Source: Bacteroidales bacterium
GTDB taxonomy: Bacteria > Bacteroidota > Bacteroidia > Bacteroidales > UBA3824
NCBI GenBank assembly: GCA_017543645.1
Contig: JAFYFR010000079.1
Coordinates: 1 to 16,255 of the forward strand
Direction of reading: 5' to 3'
DNA: 16,255 bases
Position numbers and translations under genes: made by a program. The notes below the pieces were generated by a model. It was not told the origin of the DNA, did not search any database, and saw only the letters and a program-made list of their open reading frames with translations. Position 1 is the stretch's first letter; each line of letters starts with the position of its first letter. This document shows, one piece after another, positions 1 to 8,315 of this stretch.

Positions 1-165
1 CTCGAAGAGGTAAAACGCCAACTCGAAAACGGCATGAAAAACACCCGCACACAGTTAGACAAAGTTCAAAAATCGGTAAACAACCTGATAGACAGCCGCT
101 CGCACTTAATCACTAACACCGAGGAAAACGTAATCCACGATGCCGAGTGCGAAAACTGCCCATAA
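1..165 (+). CDS. C-terminal end of an unrecognised coiled-coil protein (5' truncated)
   Basis: An open frame runs from the first base of the window to a TAA stop, giving the last 54 residues of a protein whose start lies outside. The fragment is highly charged and polar. It has a heptad-like pattern over about residues 1-35 (LEEVKRQLENGMKNTRTQLD and following), consistent with a helical coiled coil, then a short tail with two cysteines (CENCP). Codon use resembles the neighbouring genes, which supports a real reading frame. I do not recognise the family. I considered RmuC and DUF2130 proteins, but the tail does not fit what I know of either. No terminator hairpin follows the stop. Confidence 0.65.
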   Translation, partial: LEEVKRQLENGMKNTRTQLDKVQKSVNNLIDSRSHLITNTEENVIHDAECENCP

Positions 166-191
166 ACCTGATTGCAAAAAAATTTCCAAAT

Positions 192-226
192 ATCTTGCAT
201 CGCATATTAATAATTGTATATATTTG
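192..226 (+). promoter_or_regulatory. Bacteroidetes-type promoter for the DUF2795 gene
   Basis: The -7 box TATATTTG at 219-226 matches the Bacteroidetes consensus TAnnTTTG. A -33-like TTG (195-197) sits 21 bases upstream, inside the 10-mer ATCTTGCATC. The start codon at 279 would leave a leader of about 45 bases. The same 10-mer, at nearly the same spacing, precedes the protease gene at 2515. Confidence 0.6.
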
Positions 227-278
227 CAACTTTTTTTGAAAAACGGCAGTTATAACATAAAACTTAAAATAAAACACT

Positions 279-500
279 ATGTATTGGACACTTGAATTAG
301 CCACAAAGTTGGAGGACGCTCCTTGGCCGGCAACCAAAGACGAGCTTATCGACTACGCTCAACGTTCGGGCGCACCGCTTGAACTTATCGAAAACCTGCA
401 AGAAATCGACGACGATGGCGAAATCTACGAAGGTATCGAAGACATCTGGCCCGATTACCCAAGTAAAGACGATTTCTTCTTCAACGAAGATGAATACTAA
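279..500 (+). CDS. DUF2795 domain-containing small acidic protein
   Basis: This 73-residue acidic protein has the features of the DUF2795 family, which is widespread in Bacteroidetes and of unknown function. Recognisable conserved stretches are MYWTLELATKLEDAPWPATK at the N-terminus, the central APLELIENLQEI and the C-terminal IEDIWPDYPSKDDF. It has no signal peptide or membrane segment, so it is probably cytoplasmic. The ATG at 279 follows an A-rich leader and lies downstream of a good TAnnTTTG promoter, so it appears to be transcribed on its own. A bidirectional hairpin terminator starts about 15 bases after the stop. The family assignment is from recall of the conserved sequence. No function can be inferred from the context. 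Confidence 0.9.
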   Translation: MYWTLELATKLEDAPWPATKDELIDYAQRSGAPLELIENLQEIDDDGEIYEGIEDIWPDYPSKDDFFFNEDEY

Positions 501-514
501 AAATCAATAACGCA

Positions 515-559
515 AAAAACGCCGCACAAATTAAGTTTTGCGCGGCGTTTTTGTTTTTA
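515..559. terminator. Bidirectional intrinsic terminator between convergent genes
   Basis: An 11-bp perfect stem pairs AAAAACGCCGC (515-525) with GCGGCGTTTTT (542-552). The interior CAAA (527-530) can pair with TTTG (537-540). An A-run on one side and a T-run on the other give a U-tract in both directions. It sits between the stop of the DUF2795 gene (plus) and the stop of the LysM-protein gene (minus), so it can serve both. Confidence 0.9.
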
Positions 560-577
560 TAGGTTACTTATAGTTAC

Positions 578-2410
578 CTACTTAGCCTCCTCTATCGTAA
601 AATCTTTGCTGTATCTCAGCACGAATGTTGACTGGTTTTCAAAGCCGCCCATTGGAGCTACCCGTTTGAAATCAAACTTGTACACAAGACCATTTTCGTT
701 GCTGTCGTCGCAGAAACAGAAGTATTTGCCGTGCTTGTAGAGTTTGGTGATAAAGCATTTGGCAATGTCGTAGCCGCTGAATCCGTAGATACCCGGCTCG
801 GTGTTGTACAAGTCGCGGAACGACGACACGAACATCTTGACCGACGGATTGGTGTAATTGATAAAATTGCTGCTGCGATAGCAGAAATTCATGCTTTGGA
901 GAAACTCTACGTCGATGTTGATGTATTTTTCCCAACTCTGCGAACCAAAAAGCACCACCCTATACTTATTAGTCTTTACTACTGTGGTCAGCTGGTTTAC
1001 AACGTTGGTGATAAACACCTCGTCGTTGCTCGGTATCAGTATCACGTTGGTGTTGTTGGGGTTCATAGCCTCCTGCACACGGTTTATGCCTCCGTTCTTG
1101 TAGTTTATCTCCTTGAAAATCATGTCGGGGACATTTCTGTCGGAAAAATAGCTCTTGGTAAGGTTGTCGCGGTAAATCTTGGTCATGTCGATTTCTGCAG
1201 CTGTGCCGTTGTGAACCACTATTACCGTTGCGTCGTTAAGACCGGCAAAGAAATCGGCAGTCTGCGCTATCGACGTAGCCGTTGAAGGCGAAAACTGGTA
1301 AAGATAGGGATTGTTGCCGAGAATATCGTTTTTCTGTGCAAACGGCGAAACCATAGCTATTTGATTTTCAGTAGAAAACTTAGCCACCTTAACCACGTTG
1401 TCGGTATATAGAGGACCGATAATCAAGTCCATATTCTTCATATCGGGTTCGTGCAAGATGCGGTCGGTGGTGGCAAAATTGTTCTCGGTGTCGTAAACAT
1501 GAAGGCTCACGCTCTTGCCAGTCTGCTGAAGCTCTTTCACAGCCATAAGCACTCCCTCATAAAACTCAAAAATGCGCTCGCTGTTTTTGTAAAGCTGCTC
1601 CTTGTCGGGGTCAGCTTTCACCTTTTCGCTCTGCAAAGCATTGTTGTTGACATACAAAGGCAGGAGAAGGGCAACTTTAAAAGTAGTGCTCCTGTTGTAG
1701 CTGTAACTGTCGCACGGAGTGTAGTCTGGATTCCGCATGGCACGCTCTTTTACCAAATCGTGCTCCTCGGGCTGAATGTCGGATTCTTCGGTGTAGGTGT
1801 CATTTACTATGGTGCGCGGAAACCTTACAATCGTTCCCTGCGGAATGCCGTTTTTGAGCGAAGGGTTGTATTTTACAATGTCCTCTATCGACACGTTGTA
1901 ACGCTCGCTGAGCGAATACAGCGTCTCGTTCTGCTTGGCTGTGTGGTACACGAACTCCGAATCCTGACGATCGGGCTTTCCGGGGTTGCCTTTGGGAATC
2001 TTCAGCACCGTGCCGGTCTTGAGTCCGTTCTGGGTGTCGGGATTATACTGAAAAATATCCTCCTGCGTAACGCCGTACTGCTTGCAAATGGAATAGAGCG
2101 TCTGTTTTTTCTCAACGGTATGATAGACAAACTGCTGGGTATAGCCCGAAATCTGATTGTCGCCCATAACAGGAATCTTGATGCTCGTTCCCTCGGTCAT
2201 CTTGCCCACGAGAGCCTTGTTTTCCATGTTAATCTCCTGAACGGTAACGTTGTACGCCTTGGCTATAGCGTCGATGGTTTCGCCCGCCTTAATGGTGTGG
2301 AGATAGTATTTTGTTCCGAATATCTGGACAAATACGTCCGATTTTTTCACTTGGGCTGAAAGCACTGTGCTGCACATCAGCACCATCAATAGTATTAATA
2401 ATTTTTTCAC
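578..2410 (-). CDS. Secreted LysM-repeat protein with periplasmic-binding-protein-like domain
   Basis: The 610-residue protein begins with a signal peptide (residues 1-19, probable cleavage at LSA/Q). Three LysM repeats follow at about 37-80, 95-139 and 153-199, each ending in a K/R-[IF]-P motif (SIKIP, VLKIP, IVRFP). These repeats are expected to bind peptidoglycan. After a linker (about 200-240), residues 243-600 resemble the type I periplasmic-binding fold of branched-chain amino acid receptors (VALLLPLYVNN, then LIIGPLYTDNVVKVAKF and MVSPFA). No transporter permease or ATPase lies nearby, so a transport role is doubtful. A sensing or envelope-assembly role is more likely, but that is inference. 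The start codon is GTG (2408-2410), directly followed by the AAAAAA of the signal peptide n-region; no better ATG is present upstream. Such LysM-PBP fusions are common in Bacteroidales and are often labelled amino acid ABC transporter substrate-binding proteins. Confidence 0.85.
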   Translation of the reverse strand: MKKLLILLMVLMCSTVLSAQVKKSDVFVQIFGTKYYLHTIKAGETIDAIAKAYNVTVQEINMENKALVGKMTEGTSIKIPVMGDNQISGYTQQFVYHTVEKKQTLYSICKQYGVTQEDIFQYNPDTQNGLKTGTVLKIPKGNPGKPDRQDSEFVYHTAKQNETLYSLSERYNVSIEDIVKYNPSLKNGIPQGTIVRFPRTIVNDTYTEESDIQPEEHDLVKERAMRNPDYTPCDSYSYNRSTTFKVALLLPLYVNNNALQSEKVKADPDKEQLYKNSERIFEFYEGVLMAVKELQQTGKSVSLHVYDTENNFATTDRILHEPDMKNMDLIIGPLYTDNVVKVAKFSTENQIAMVSPFAQKNDILGNNPYLYQFSPSTATSIAQTADFFAGLNDATVIVVHNGTAAEIDMTKIYRDNLTKSYFSDRNVPDMIFKEINYKNGGINRVQEAMNPNNTNVILIPSNDEVFITNVVNQLTTVVKTNKYRVVLFGSQSWEKYINIDVEFLQSMNFCYRSSNFINYTNPSVKMFVSSFRDLYNTEPGIYGFSGYDIAKCFITKLYKHGKYFCFCDDSNENGLVYKFDFKRVAPMGGFENQSTFVLRYSKDFTIEEAK

Positions 2411-2440
2411 TTTATTATAAGTTTAGTTCTGCATTTTAAA

Positions 2441-2448
2441 CAAATATA
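2441..2448 (-). promoter_or_regulatory. Possible -7 box for the LysM-protein gene
   Basis: Read on the minus strand this is TATATTTG, a match to the Bacteroidetes TAnnTTTG box, 30 bases upstream of the GTG start. No clear -33 TTTG is seen at the expected distance, so support is partial. Confidence 0.4.
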
Positions 2449-2454
2449 GAAAAG

Positions 2455-2490
2455 ATCTTGCATCACGTAAGCTAATTTTACGTACTTTTG
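2455..2490 (+). promoter_or_regulatory. Bacteroidetes-type promoter for the T9SS protease gene
   Basis: TACTTTTG at 2483-2490 matches the TAnnTTTG -7 box. A TTG (2458-2460) lies 22 bases upstream, inside ATCTTGCATC (2455-2464). Transcription would start near 2496. That excludes the TTG codon at 2488 as the translation start and favours the ATG at 2515. Confidence 0.6.
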
Positions 2491-2514
2491 TATTGTAAAA
2501 AATCGTACAAATAT

Positions 2515-4971
2515 ATGAAAAAAATTATAATTCTGCTAATCATCGCATTATTTTCATTGAATGGAGTTTTTGCTCAGATAACTTCAGGCGAATACAGCCA
2601 CAGCCGTTTTGATGCGTTGCCCAAGTTCGAGGCGGCTATTGAATTGCCAAAGCCTGCCGAAACCAAAGCCAACCTGCCCGACAACTGCATCGGAAGGCTT
2701 ATCATCAGCAATCAGAGTTTTTTCAACAATGCCGACAGCTGCCATGTAGACGGCGGAACGGTCTGGAGGCTGACAGTATCCGCTGAGGACGCATACTCGT
2801 TAGGAGTAAATTTTTCGGAGATAGAACTCGCTAATAATGTGGAACTTTGCCTGTACAGCAACCATGATTTTCTCGGCATGTTGACCTACAAAAATAACAA
2901 CGTCGGCAAGACACTCAAAACCCGCCAAATAATAGGAAACTCTATCACAATCGAACTTTTCGTTCCCAACAATGTTATTCAGAACGACTTTGTAATCAGC
3001 AAGATATGCTACGGTTTCAAAAGTATCGGCAAAGCGTTAAAAACCAAGAAAAAAACCAACAAAACCAACAACGATGTAAACATCAACGGAGAAGCCGGAC
3101 AAAAATGGCAGACCGAAAAACACGGTGTCTGCCACTATCAGTTCGACTGCGACGACGGTTTCTCGTATCTCTGCACGGGGGCGCTCATCAACAACACCAA
3201 CTACGACGCCACACCTTATTTTATTACAGCCGCCCACTGCATCTGCAAAGAGAGCGAGGCCAACTCCATTGTGGTATATTACAACTACGAAAACGACCTA
3301 TACGGAAACCTCTCTTCGCAGATGAAAACCGCATCGGGTAGCACCCTAATAGCCTATCCTACAAAAACATACCATTCAAAACTACGTGATTTTACAGGTC
3401 AGTGGATTACCGACGGAGAATACAACGACTACGACATTTCGCTGCTGAAACTCAACGACATACCACCTCAAAACTATCTTCCGTATTATCTTGGATGGAC
3501 TCTCGACACCAAAAACTACATCGACACAGTGGTTACAATCCACCACCCAAAAGGAGATCCTAAATGTATAGCCGTCAGCAATATGCCGCCATATCTTTCT
3601 ACATACCCCATTAGCGACGAGATTTTTGTGGAAAACACACACTGGTGTATCGACACTTGGCACTTGGGATATACCGAGACAGGTTCGTCGGGTGCACCGC
3701 TTCTCAACCAGAACGGCAAGATTATAGGTATTCTTTCGGGCGGAATGTCCAGCAAATCAAACCCTTACGAAGATTATTTCCAGATGGTTTCAAAAGTATG
3801 GACAGGCGACAACGGCGAAGAACACCACCTTGCCTACTGGCTCGCCAACAACACGGGAATCAGCGAACTAAACGGATTCGACCCATACGCACTCTTTACC
3901 GACTATCCTGCCGCAGTGCTTTCGGGAAACTGGAACTCCGACTCGTCGGCTATTATCCTCAAATGGGATACTTACACAGGAGTAAAAACATTTTCAACTG
4001 ATTTTGAACAGTTTACAACAGTGGAAGACATCCAAAAAGTTTTTCTTACAGTGTCGGATTTCGACCATAAGACTCCATTAGCCACAAAATATGGCGACAA
4101 ACCCACATCATGGTGCATAAAAACCGAAAACGACGGAAGCGAGTTCAAACCTTACTCCGGCACAAAGGTTCTGGCAAGTTTCACAGCCTCCGACGACCAC
4201 ACCGACGACTGCCTTATCACCAAGAAAATCAACATTCAAGACGATCAGATTCTCACATTCCGCACTCGTTCGGTAGGTGGAGAGTCGCTCCTAAACATCG
4301 GCTGCAGTTCTGTTGAACCATCAAGTTTCGACACCCTCGCGCTGTTGACAATCGGCACTGATTGGCAGGATCATATTATTCCGCTCAACAGGTTCAAAGG
4401 GCAGAATATCTACTTGAATTTCAACAACATCACCAAACCTGATAATACTAACGCATTATTGCTCAACAATATCGACATTATGACCGACACCACCGGAATA
4501 GTGTTCGACCCGCAAGGATACCGAATCTATTGTAACAACAAAAAAATTGCAGATATTACCGGCAATAAGACACTTACATACACATTCAACAATATTGAGC
4601 CAAAATCGGAATACACCTTTTATATAGAGACTATCTATGCCGAATCTGAAAAACCGTCGGTCAGCAATCCCGTACAGCTCAACAACATCCCCCCCACTCC
4701 CACCGCCATAAGCGATTTGGTCATAAACGAATCTAACATCTACCCGAATCCCGCCCAAAACTTTATCAATATCGTAGCCAACAACAATTTAGGCTTATGC
4801 ACAATATCGGTTTTCAACACTTCGGGTGTAATGGTAAAACAATACAAAGCCACTGTTAATCAGCAACAACCATACTCTATCGACCTGAGCGGCATCAAAT
4901 CTGGAGTCTACATTATCAACATAAAAAACCACGACCTAAGCATCTGTCAAAAAATCGTGGTGAAACAGTAA
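2515..4971 (+). CDS. Secreted trypsin-like serine protease with T9SS C-terminal sorting domain
   Basis: The 818-residue protein starts with a signal peptide (MKKIIILLIIALFSLNGVFA, residues 1-20). Residues of about 190-455 form a chymotrypsin-fold protease of the lysyl-endopeptidase type. The likely catalytic triad is H241 (FITAAHC), D307 (YDISLLKL) and S392 (GSSGAPLL). The preceding 170 residues look like a propeptide or beta-rich domain. Residues of about 496-655 resemble a cleaved-adhesin (choice-of-anchor J) jelly roll, and about 663-722 a fibronectin type III-like module. Residues of about 740-818 are a Por/T9SS type A sorting domain, with YPNPAQNF at its start and SGVYIINI near its end. 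The protein is therefore predicted to cross the outer membrane by T9SS and be surface-attached or released. An in-frame TTG at 2488 would extend it by nine residues but overlaps the promoter, so I chose the ATG. No hairpin terminator follows, only A-runs. Confidence 0.9.
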   Translation: MKKIIILLIIALFSLNGVFAQITSGEYSHSRFDALPKFEAAIELPKPAETKANLPDNCIGRLIISNQSFFNNADSCHVDGGTVWRLTVSAEDAYSLGVNFSEIELANNVELCLYSNHDFLGMLTYKNNNVGKTLKTRQIIGNSITIELFVPNNVIQNDFVISKICYGFKSIGKALKTKKKTNKTNNDVNINGEAGQKWQTEKHGVCHYQFDCDDGFSYLCTGALINNTNYDATPYFITAAHCICKESEANSIVVYYNYENDLYGNLSSQMKTASGSTLIAYPTKTYHSKLRDFTGQWITDGEYNDYDISLLKLNDIPPQNYLPYYLGWTLDTKNYIDTVVTIHHPKGDPKCIAVSNMPPYLSTYPISDEIFVENTHWCIDTWHLGYTETGSSGAPLLNQNGKIIGILSGGMSSKSNPYEDYFQMVSKVWTGDNGEEHHLAYWLANNTGISELNGFDPYALFTDYPAAVLSGNWNSDSSAIILKWDTYTGVKTFSTDFEQFTTVEDIQKVFLTVSDFDHKTPLATKYGDKPTSWCIKTENDGSEFKPYSGTKVLASFTASDDHTDDCLITKKINIQDDQILTFRTRSVGGESLLNIGCSSVEPSSFDTLALLTIGTDWQDHIIPLNRFKGQNIYLNFNNITKPDNTNALLLNNIDIMTDTTGIVFDPQGYRIYCNNKKIADITGNKTLTYTFNNIEPKSEYTFYIETIYAESEKPSVSNPVQLNNIPPTPTAISDLVINESNIYPNPAQNFINIVANNNLGLCTISVFNTSGVMVKQYKATVNQQQPYSIDLSGIKSGVYIINIKNHDLSICQKIVVKQ

Positions 4972-5027
4972 CAAAAAAAAATTAAAAAAAAATAATACAA
5001 TCTAACTCCGAAATTGAGAATGTTTTA

Positions 5028-5035
5028 TACATTTG
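5028..5035 (+). promoter_or_regulatory. Probable -7 box of the hisS promoter
   Basis: TACATTTG fits the Bacteroidetes TAnnTTTG consensus and lies 45 bases before the hisS ATG. No good -33 box is seen at the usual distance, so only half of the promoter is supported. Confidence 0.45.
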
Positions 5036-5080
5036 GAAAAAATTAGACATACTCTATTTTCAACATAACAGAAAGACAAA

Positions 5081-6643
5081 ATGAGAGGAACAGTACCGCA
5101 AAAAGTAAAAGGTTTTAGGGATATAACTCCAAGTCAGAATTTATTACGTCAGTTCATAATCGACAAAGCAACAGAAGTTTACCGTCGTTTTGGATTCAGC
5201 CGCTACGACACTCCAATAATGGAATACGCCGACTGTCTTGGCAAATATCTGCCCGATGCCGACACCGTGGCACAGGGCGTTTATTCTTTCAAAAATCCGG
5301 AAGAAGAACCTGTTTTCGACACCAACGGACGCGAGATTCGCGATGCCGAAAACCGCGTTATAATGGAAAACCACTATGTGGCACTGCGTTACGACCTTAC
5401 AGCTCCGCTCGCCCGTGTCTACGCCGAAAGCCTCTGGCAGCAGCACCTCAGGGGCGAAATCCAAGGCAAGACAAATCTTTTCCGCCGTTACCAGTACGGC
5501 CCGGTCTTCCGTTTTGAGGCGAAACTCGATCCGGGACGATTCCGCGAGTTTTGGCAGATGGACTTCGACACCGTTGGCGCAGAAGACGTTAGCGCGGACG
5601 CCGAAAACTGCATGATACTTTCGCAGGCTCTCGAAAACATCGGTCTAAAACGCGGAACTTACCTTATAAAAATCAACAACCGCAAGATAGTCAACGGACT
5701 GCTCGCCTTCACCGGCATCACCGACAAAGAACAGGAGATGGCTGTGATGCGCGTTATCGACAAATTAGACAAAATCGGTATCGACGCTGTGGCAAAAGAG
5801 CTTGGCAAAGGCCGTGTAGACGAGGTTTCGGGCGCAGAAATCCCCGGACTCAACATCGAACAGAAATTTGTTGACATTATAATACAGTTTATCAAGGACT
5901 TTGAAACACGAGCCAGCCGTGCCGAGGTTTTAACAAAGCTCAAAGCAAAGCCCGCCTTTGAAAACGCCACATACAAAGAAGGCGTGGAAGAGCTGGAAAA
6001 AATCGACTCAATTCTCGCCCAACTTGGTTACAACGAGGAAGTTGCAATTCTTGACCCGGGTATGGTGCGCGGTCTCGGATACTACACTGGCCCTATCTAC
6101 GAAGTGGAGTCACTGCAGACTTACAAAGACGAGAAAGGCCGCGAACGCCGCGTGGGTTCTATCTGCGGCGGCGGACGTTACGACGGATTGGTGGAAAACC
6201 TCTTGGGCGTAAAAGTGCCGGCAACAGGCGCATCCATCGGAGTTGACCGTCTTGCCGAGCTCCTCACACTCACCAATCAGGCGCAAGTCAACAGCGACGG
6301 CGCGGTAATAATAATCGCATTCGACGACAGCCTTATGCCGCTCTACCAAAAAACCGCTATGCAGCTGCGCTCCGCCGGCATCGACACCGAAATCTACTAC
6401 GGCGCAAAACGAGGGCTCAAGCACCAGATGGCATACGCCGACCGCAACAACAGCCCAATTGCGGTAATCATTGGCAGTAACGAAGCCGAAAAAGGAGTTG
6501 CCACTATCAAAAACCTCCGCCTCGGAAAAGAACTCGCCGAAACCATCGCCGACAAAAACGAGTGGAAAAACAGGGTGCAAAAAGAGGTTGTCCTCGAAAA
6601 TATTGCAGAAGAAATTAAAAAAATGTTGGAAAAACAGATATAA
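5081..6643 (+). CDS. hisS: Histidine-tRNA ligase (histidyl-tRNA synthetase)
   Basis: This cytoplasmic class II aminoacyl-tRNA synthetase charges tRNA-His with histidine using ATP. Its 520 residues carry the expected signatures. The HisRS-specific substrate loop begins YDLTAPLAR (104-112). Motif 2 spans FRRYQYGPVFRFE (134-146) and continues into GRFREFWQMDFD. The histidine-binding segment is GLGYYTGPIYE (from 331), and motif 3 is ASIGVDRL (384-391). The C-terminal 120 residues form the anticodon-binding alpha/beta domain. It is longer than the roughly 420-residue E. coli enzyme. Its motif 2 resembles the alphaproteobacterial/eukaryotic-like HisRS branch more than the E. coli type. The ATG at 5081 begins the conserved VPQKVKGFRDITP region. 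It is followed 68 bases later by purH, which has its own possible -7 box. Confidence 0.97.
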   Translation: MRGTVPQKVKGFRDITPSQNLLRQFIIDKATEVYRRFGFSRYDTPIMEYADCLGKYLPDADTVAQGVYSFKNPEEEPVFDTNGREIRDAENRVIMENHYVALRYDLTAPLARVYAESLWQQHLRGEIQGKTNLFRRYQYGPVFRFEAKLDPGRFREFWQMDFDTVGAEDVSADAENCMILSQALENIGLKRGTYLIKINNRKIVNGLLAFTGITDKEQEMAVMRVIDKLDKIGIDAVAKELGKGRVDEVSGAEIPGLNIEQKFVDIIIQFIKDFETRASRAEVLTKLKAKPAFENATYKEGVEELEKIDSILAQLGYNEEVAILDPGMVRGLGYYTGPIYEVESLQTYKDEKGRERRVGSICGGGRYDGLVENLLGVKVPATGASIGVDRLAELLTLTNQAQVNSDGAVIIIAFDDSLMPLYQKTAMQLRSAGIDTEIYYGAKRGLKHQMAYADRNNSPIAVIIGSNEAEKGVATIKNLRLGKELAETIADKNEWKNRVQKEVVLENIAEEIKKMLEKQI

Positions 6644-6660
6644 TGTCTATTGAAAATTAT

Positions 6661-6668
6661 TACATTTG
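6661..6668 (+). promoter_or_regulatory. Possible -7 box of a purH promoter
   Basis: A second TACATTTG lies between hisS and purH, 43 bases before the purH ATG, at nearly the same distance as the box before hisS. No matching -33 element is evident. It may allow purH-mreBCD to be transcribed separately from hisS. Confidence 0.4.
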
Positions 6669-6711
6669 CCAAATATCAATTTTAGAAACTTGAAAAAACA
6701 CATAATAAGTG

Positions 6712-8244
6712 ATGAGCAACGATAAGAAAATTAAATCAGCCTTAATATCAGTCTTTTACAAGACTAATCTCGACAAAATCGTAAAAAAACTTGCCGAACA
6801 GGAAGTGGAAATTTACTCTACCGGCGGCACACAGAAATTTATCGAAGACCTCGGTGTAAAATGCAAAACCGTAGAAGGTCTTACCGGCTACCCCTCGATA
6901 CTTGGCGGACGAGTAAAAACTCTCCATCCAAAAGTATTCGGTGGAATCCTTGCCCGCCGCGACAACGAAACCGACGCTCAGGAATCGGCCAAATACGTAA
7001 TTCCAATGATAGACCTCGTAATTGTTGACCTCTATCCATTTGAGCAGACAGTGGCAAGCGGAGCATCAGATCAGGACATTATCGAAAAAATCGACATAGG
7101 CGGCATCTCGCTTATCCGCGCGGCTGCCAAAAACTACAAAGACGTGGTCATCGTTCCTTCCACCAACTACTACGCCGACATTCTCGAAATACTTGAAAAT
7201 CAGAACGGCGTAACATCTTTGGAACAACGCCGCGAATTTGCTAAAAAGGCATTCGCTGTGTCGTCGTACTACGACAGCAAGATTTTCACGTATTTCGACG
7301 GCGGCGAAAACACATTCCACGCCAACCTCCGCGTAGCAGAAGACACCAAACAGGAGATGCGCTACGGCGAGAACCCCCACCAGAAAGCGATGTTCTTCGG
7401 CGACATCAACGCTATTTTCGACAAGCTCCACGGCAAAGACCTTTCGTACAACAATATGCTCGACGTTGACGCGGCTGTAAACATGATGAACGAATTTGAC
7501 GAAACCACTTTCATCATCATGAAACACAACAACGCCTGCGGTGTGGCATGTCGCGAAACCTTGCTTCAGGCTTGGAAAGACTGTCTCGCCTGCGACCCAG
7601 TGTCGGCCTTCGGCGGTGTGGTTATCACCAACCGTCAGATTACCAAAGAGGTGGCACAGGAGATGAACTCGCTCTTTATGGAAGTTATCATTGCCCCCTG
7701 CTACGACCAGGAGGCTCTCGAAATTCTCGAAACAAAAAAGAACCGCATCATCCTGGTTCAGAAAATCACCAAGACACCCACAACGATCGTCCGCTCGGCT
7801 CTCAACGGATTCCTCTATCAGGAACGCGACCTCAAAACCGAAACTCCCGACGACCTCACCAGCGTTACCAACAAGAAACCCACCCAGCAGGAAATCGAAA
7901 ATATGCTGTTTGCCAACAAGATAGTTAAGCACTCGAAATCCAACGCCATAGTACTTGCCAACAACAAGCAGCTATACGCCTCGGGCATAGGTCAGACTTC
8001 GCGTGTGGACGCTCTGAAACAGGCCATCGAAAAGGCTATGAGCTTCGGATTCAACCTCAAAGGAGCGGTAATGGCATCGGATGCGTTCTTCCCCTTTGGC
8101 GACTGCGTAGAACTCGCCCACAACGAGGGCATAACAAGCGTTATACAGCCCGGAGGCAGCGTGCGCGACAACGAAAGCATCGACTATTGCAACAAGAACG
8201 ATGTGGCAATGGTATTTACAGGCATTCGCCATTTCAAACACTAA
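6712..8244 (+). CDS. purH: Bifunctional AICAR transformylase / IMP cyclohydrolase
   Basis: PurH carries out the last two steps of de novo purine synthesis: formylation of AICAR by 10-formyl-tetrahydrofolate, and ring closure to IMP. The 510-residue protein has an N-terminal MGS-like cyclohydrolase domain with YSTGGT (35-40) and GGRVKTLHPK (65-74). The C-terminal transformylase domain carries the catalytic K271-H272 pair in KHNNACG, and the characteristic end SDAFFPFGD, QPGGSVRD and GIRHFKH. Length matches the family. The ATG at 6712 (MSNDKKIKSAL) is preferred over an adjacent in-frame GTG at 6709. It lies 71 bases upstream of mreB without a terminator having a T-tract, so it is probably co-transcribed with mreBCD. 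This arrangement is common in Bacteroidales. Confidence 0.97.
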   Translation: MSNDKKIKSALISVFYKTNLDKIVKKLAEQEVEIYSTGGTQKFIEDLGVKCKTVEGLTGYPSILGGRVKTLHPKVFGGILARRDNETDAQESAKYVIPMIDLVIVDLYPFEQTVASGASDQDIIEKIDIGGISLIRAAAKNYKDVVIVPSTNYYADILEILENQNGVTSLEQRREFAKKAFAVSSYYDSKIFTYFDGGENTFHANLRVAEDTKQEMRYGENPHQKAMFFGDINAIFDKLHGKDLSYNNMLDVDAAVNMMNEFDETTFIIMKHNNACGVACRETLLQAWKDCLACDPVSAFGGVVITNRQITKEVAQEMNSLFMEVIIAPCYDQEALEILETKKNRIILVQKITKTPTTIVRSALNGFLYQERDLKTETPDDLTSVTNKKPTQQEIENMLFANKIVKHSKSNAIVLANNKQLYASGIGQTSRVDALKQAIEKAMSFGFNLKGAVMASDAFFPFGDCVELAHNEGITSVIQPGGSVRDNESIDYCNKNDVAMVFTGIRHFKH

Positions 8245-8315
8245 AATGATTTTTTTTAACGGCAACAACCGTTTCAACATAGTATAACACGTTACAAGAA
8301 AAACAAAATCAAAAT

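Noticed and set aside
113..337. 74-codon minus-strand frame over the DUF2795 promoter
   Set aside because: It overlaps the end of one gene, the promoter and the start of the next. No promoter or known domain supports it.
1451..2359. 302-codon open frame on the plus strand
   Set aside because: It is antisense to the LysM-protein gene, which has clear domains. The translation shows no recognisable motif and no start context.
7066..7932. 288-codon open frame on the minus strand
   Set aside because: It lies opposite the highly conserved purH and is Val/His/Phe-rich in the way expected of an antisense shadow.
8259..8274. AACGG/CCGTT inverted repeat between purH and mreB as a terminator
   Set aside because: The stem is only 5 bp and the T-run precedes it on the plus strand instead of following it.
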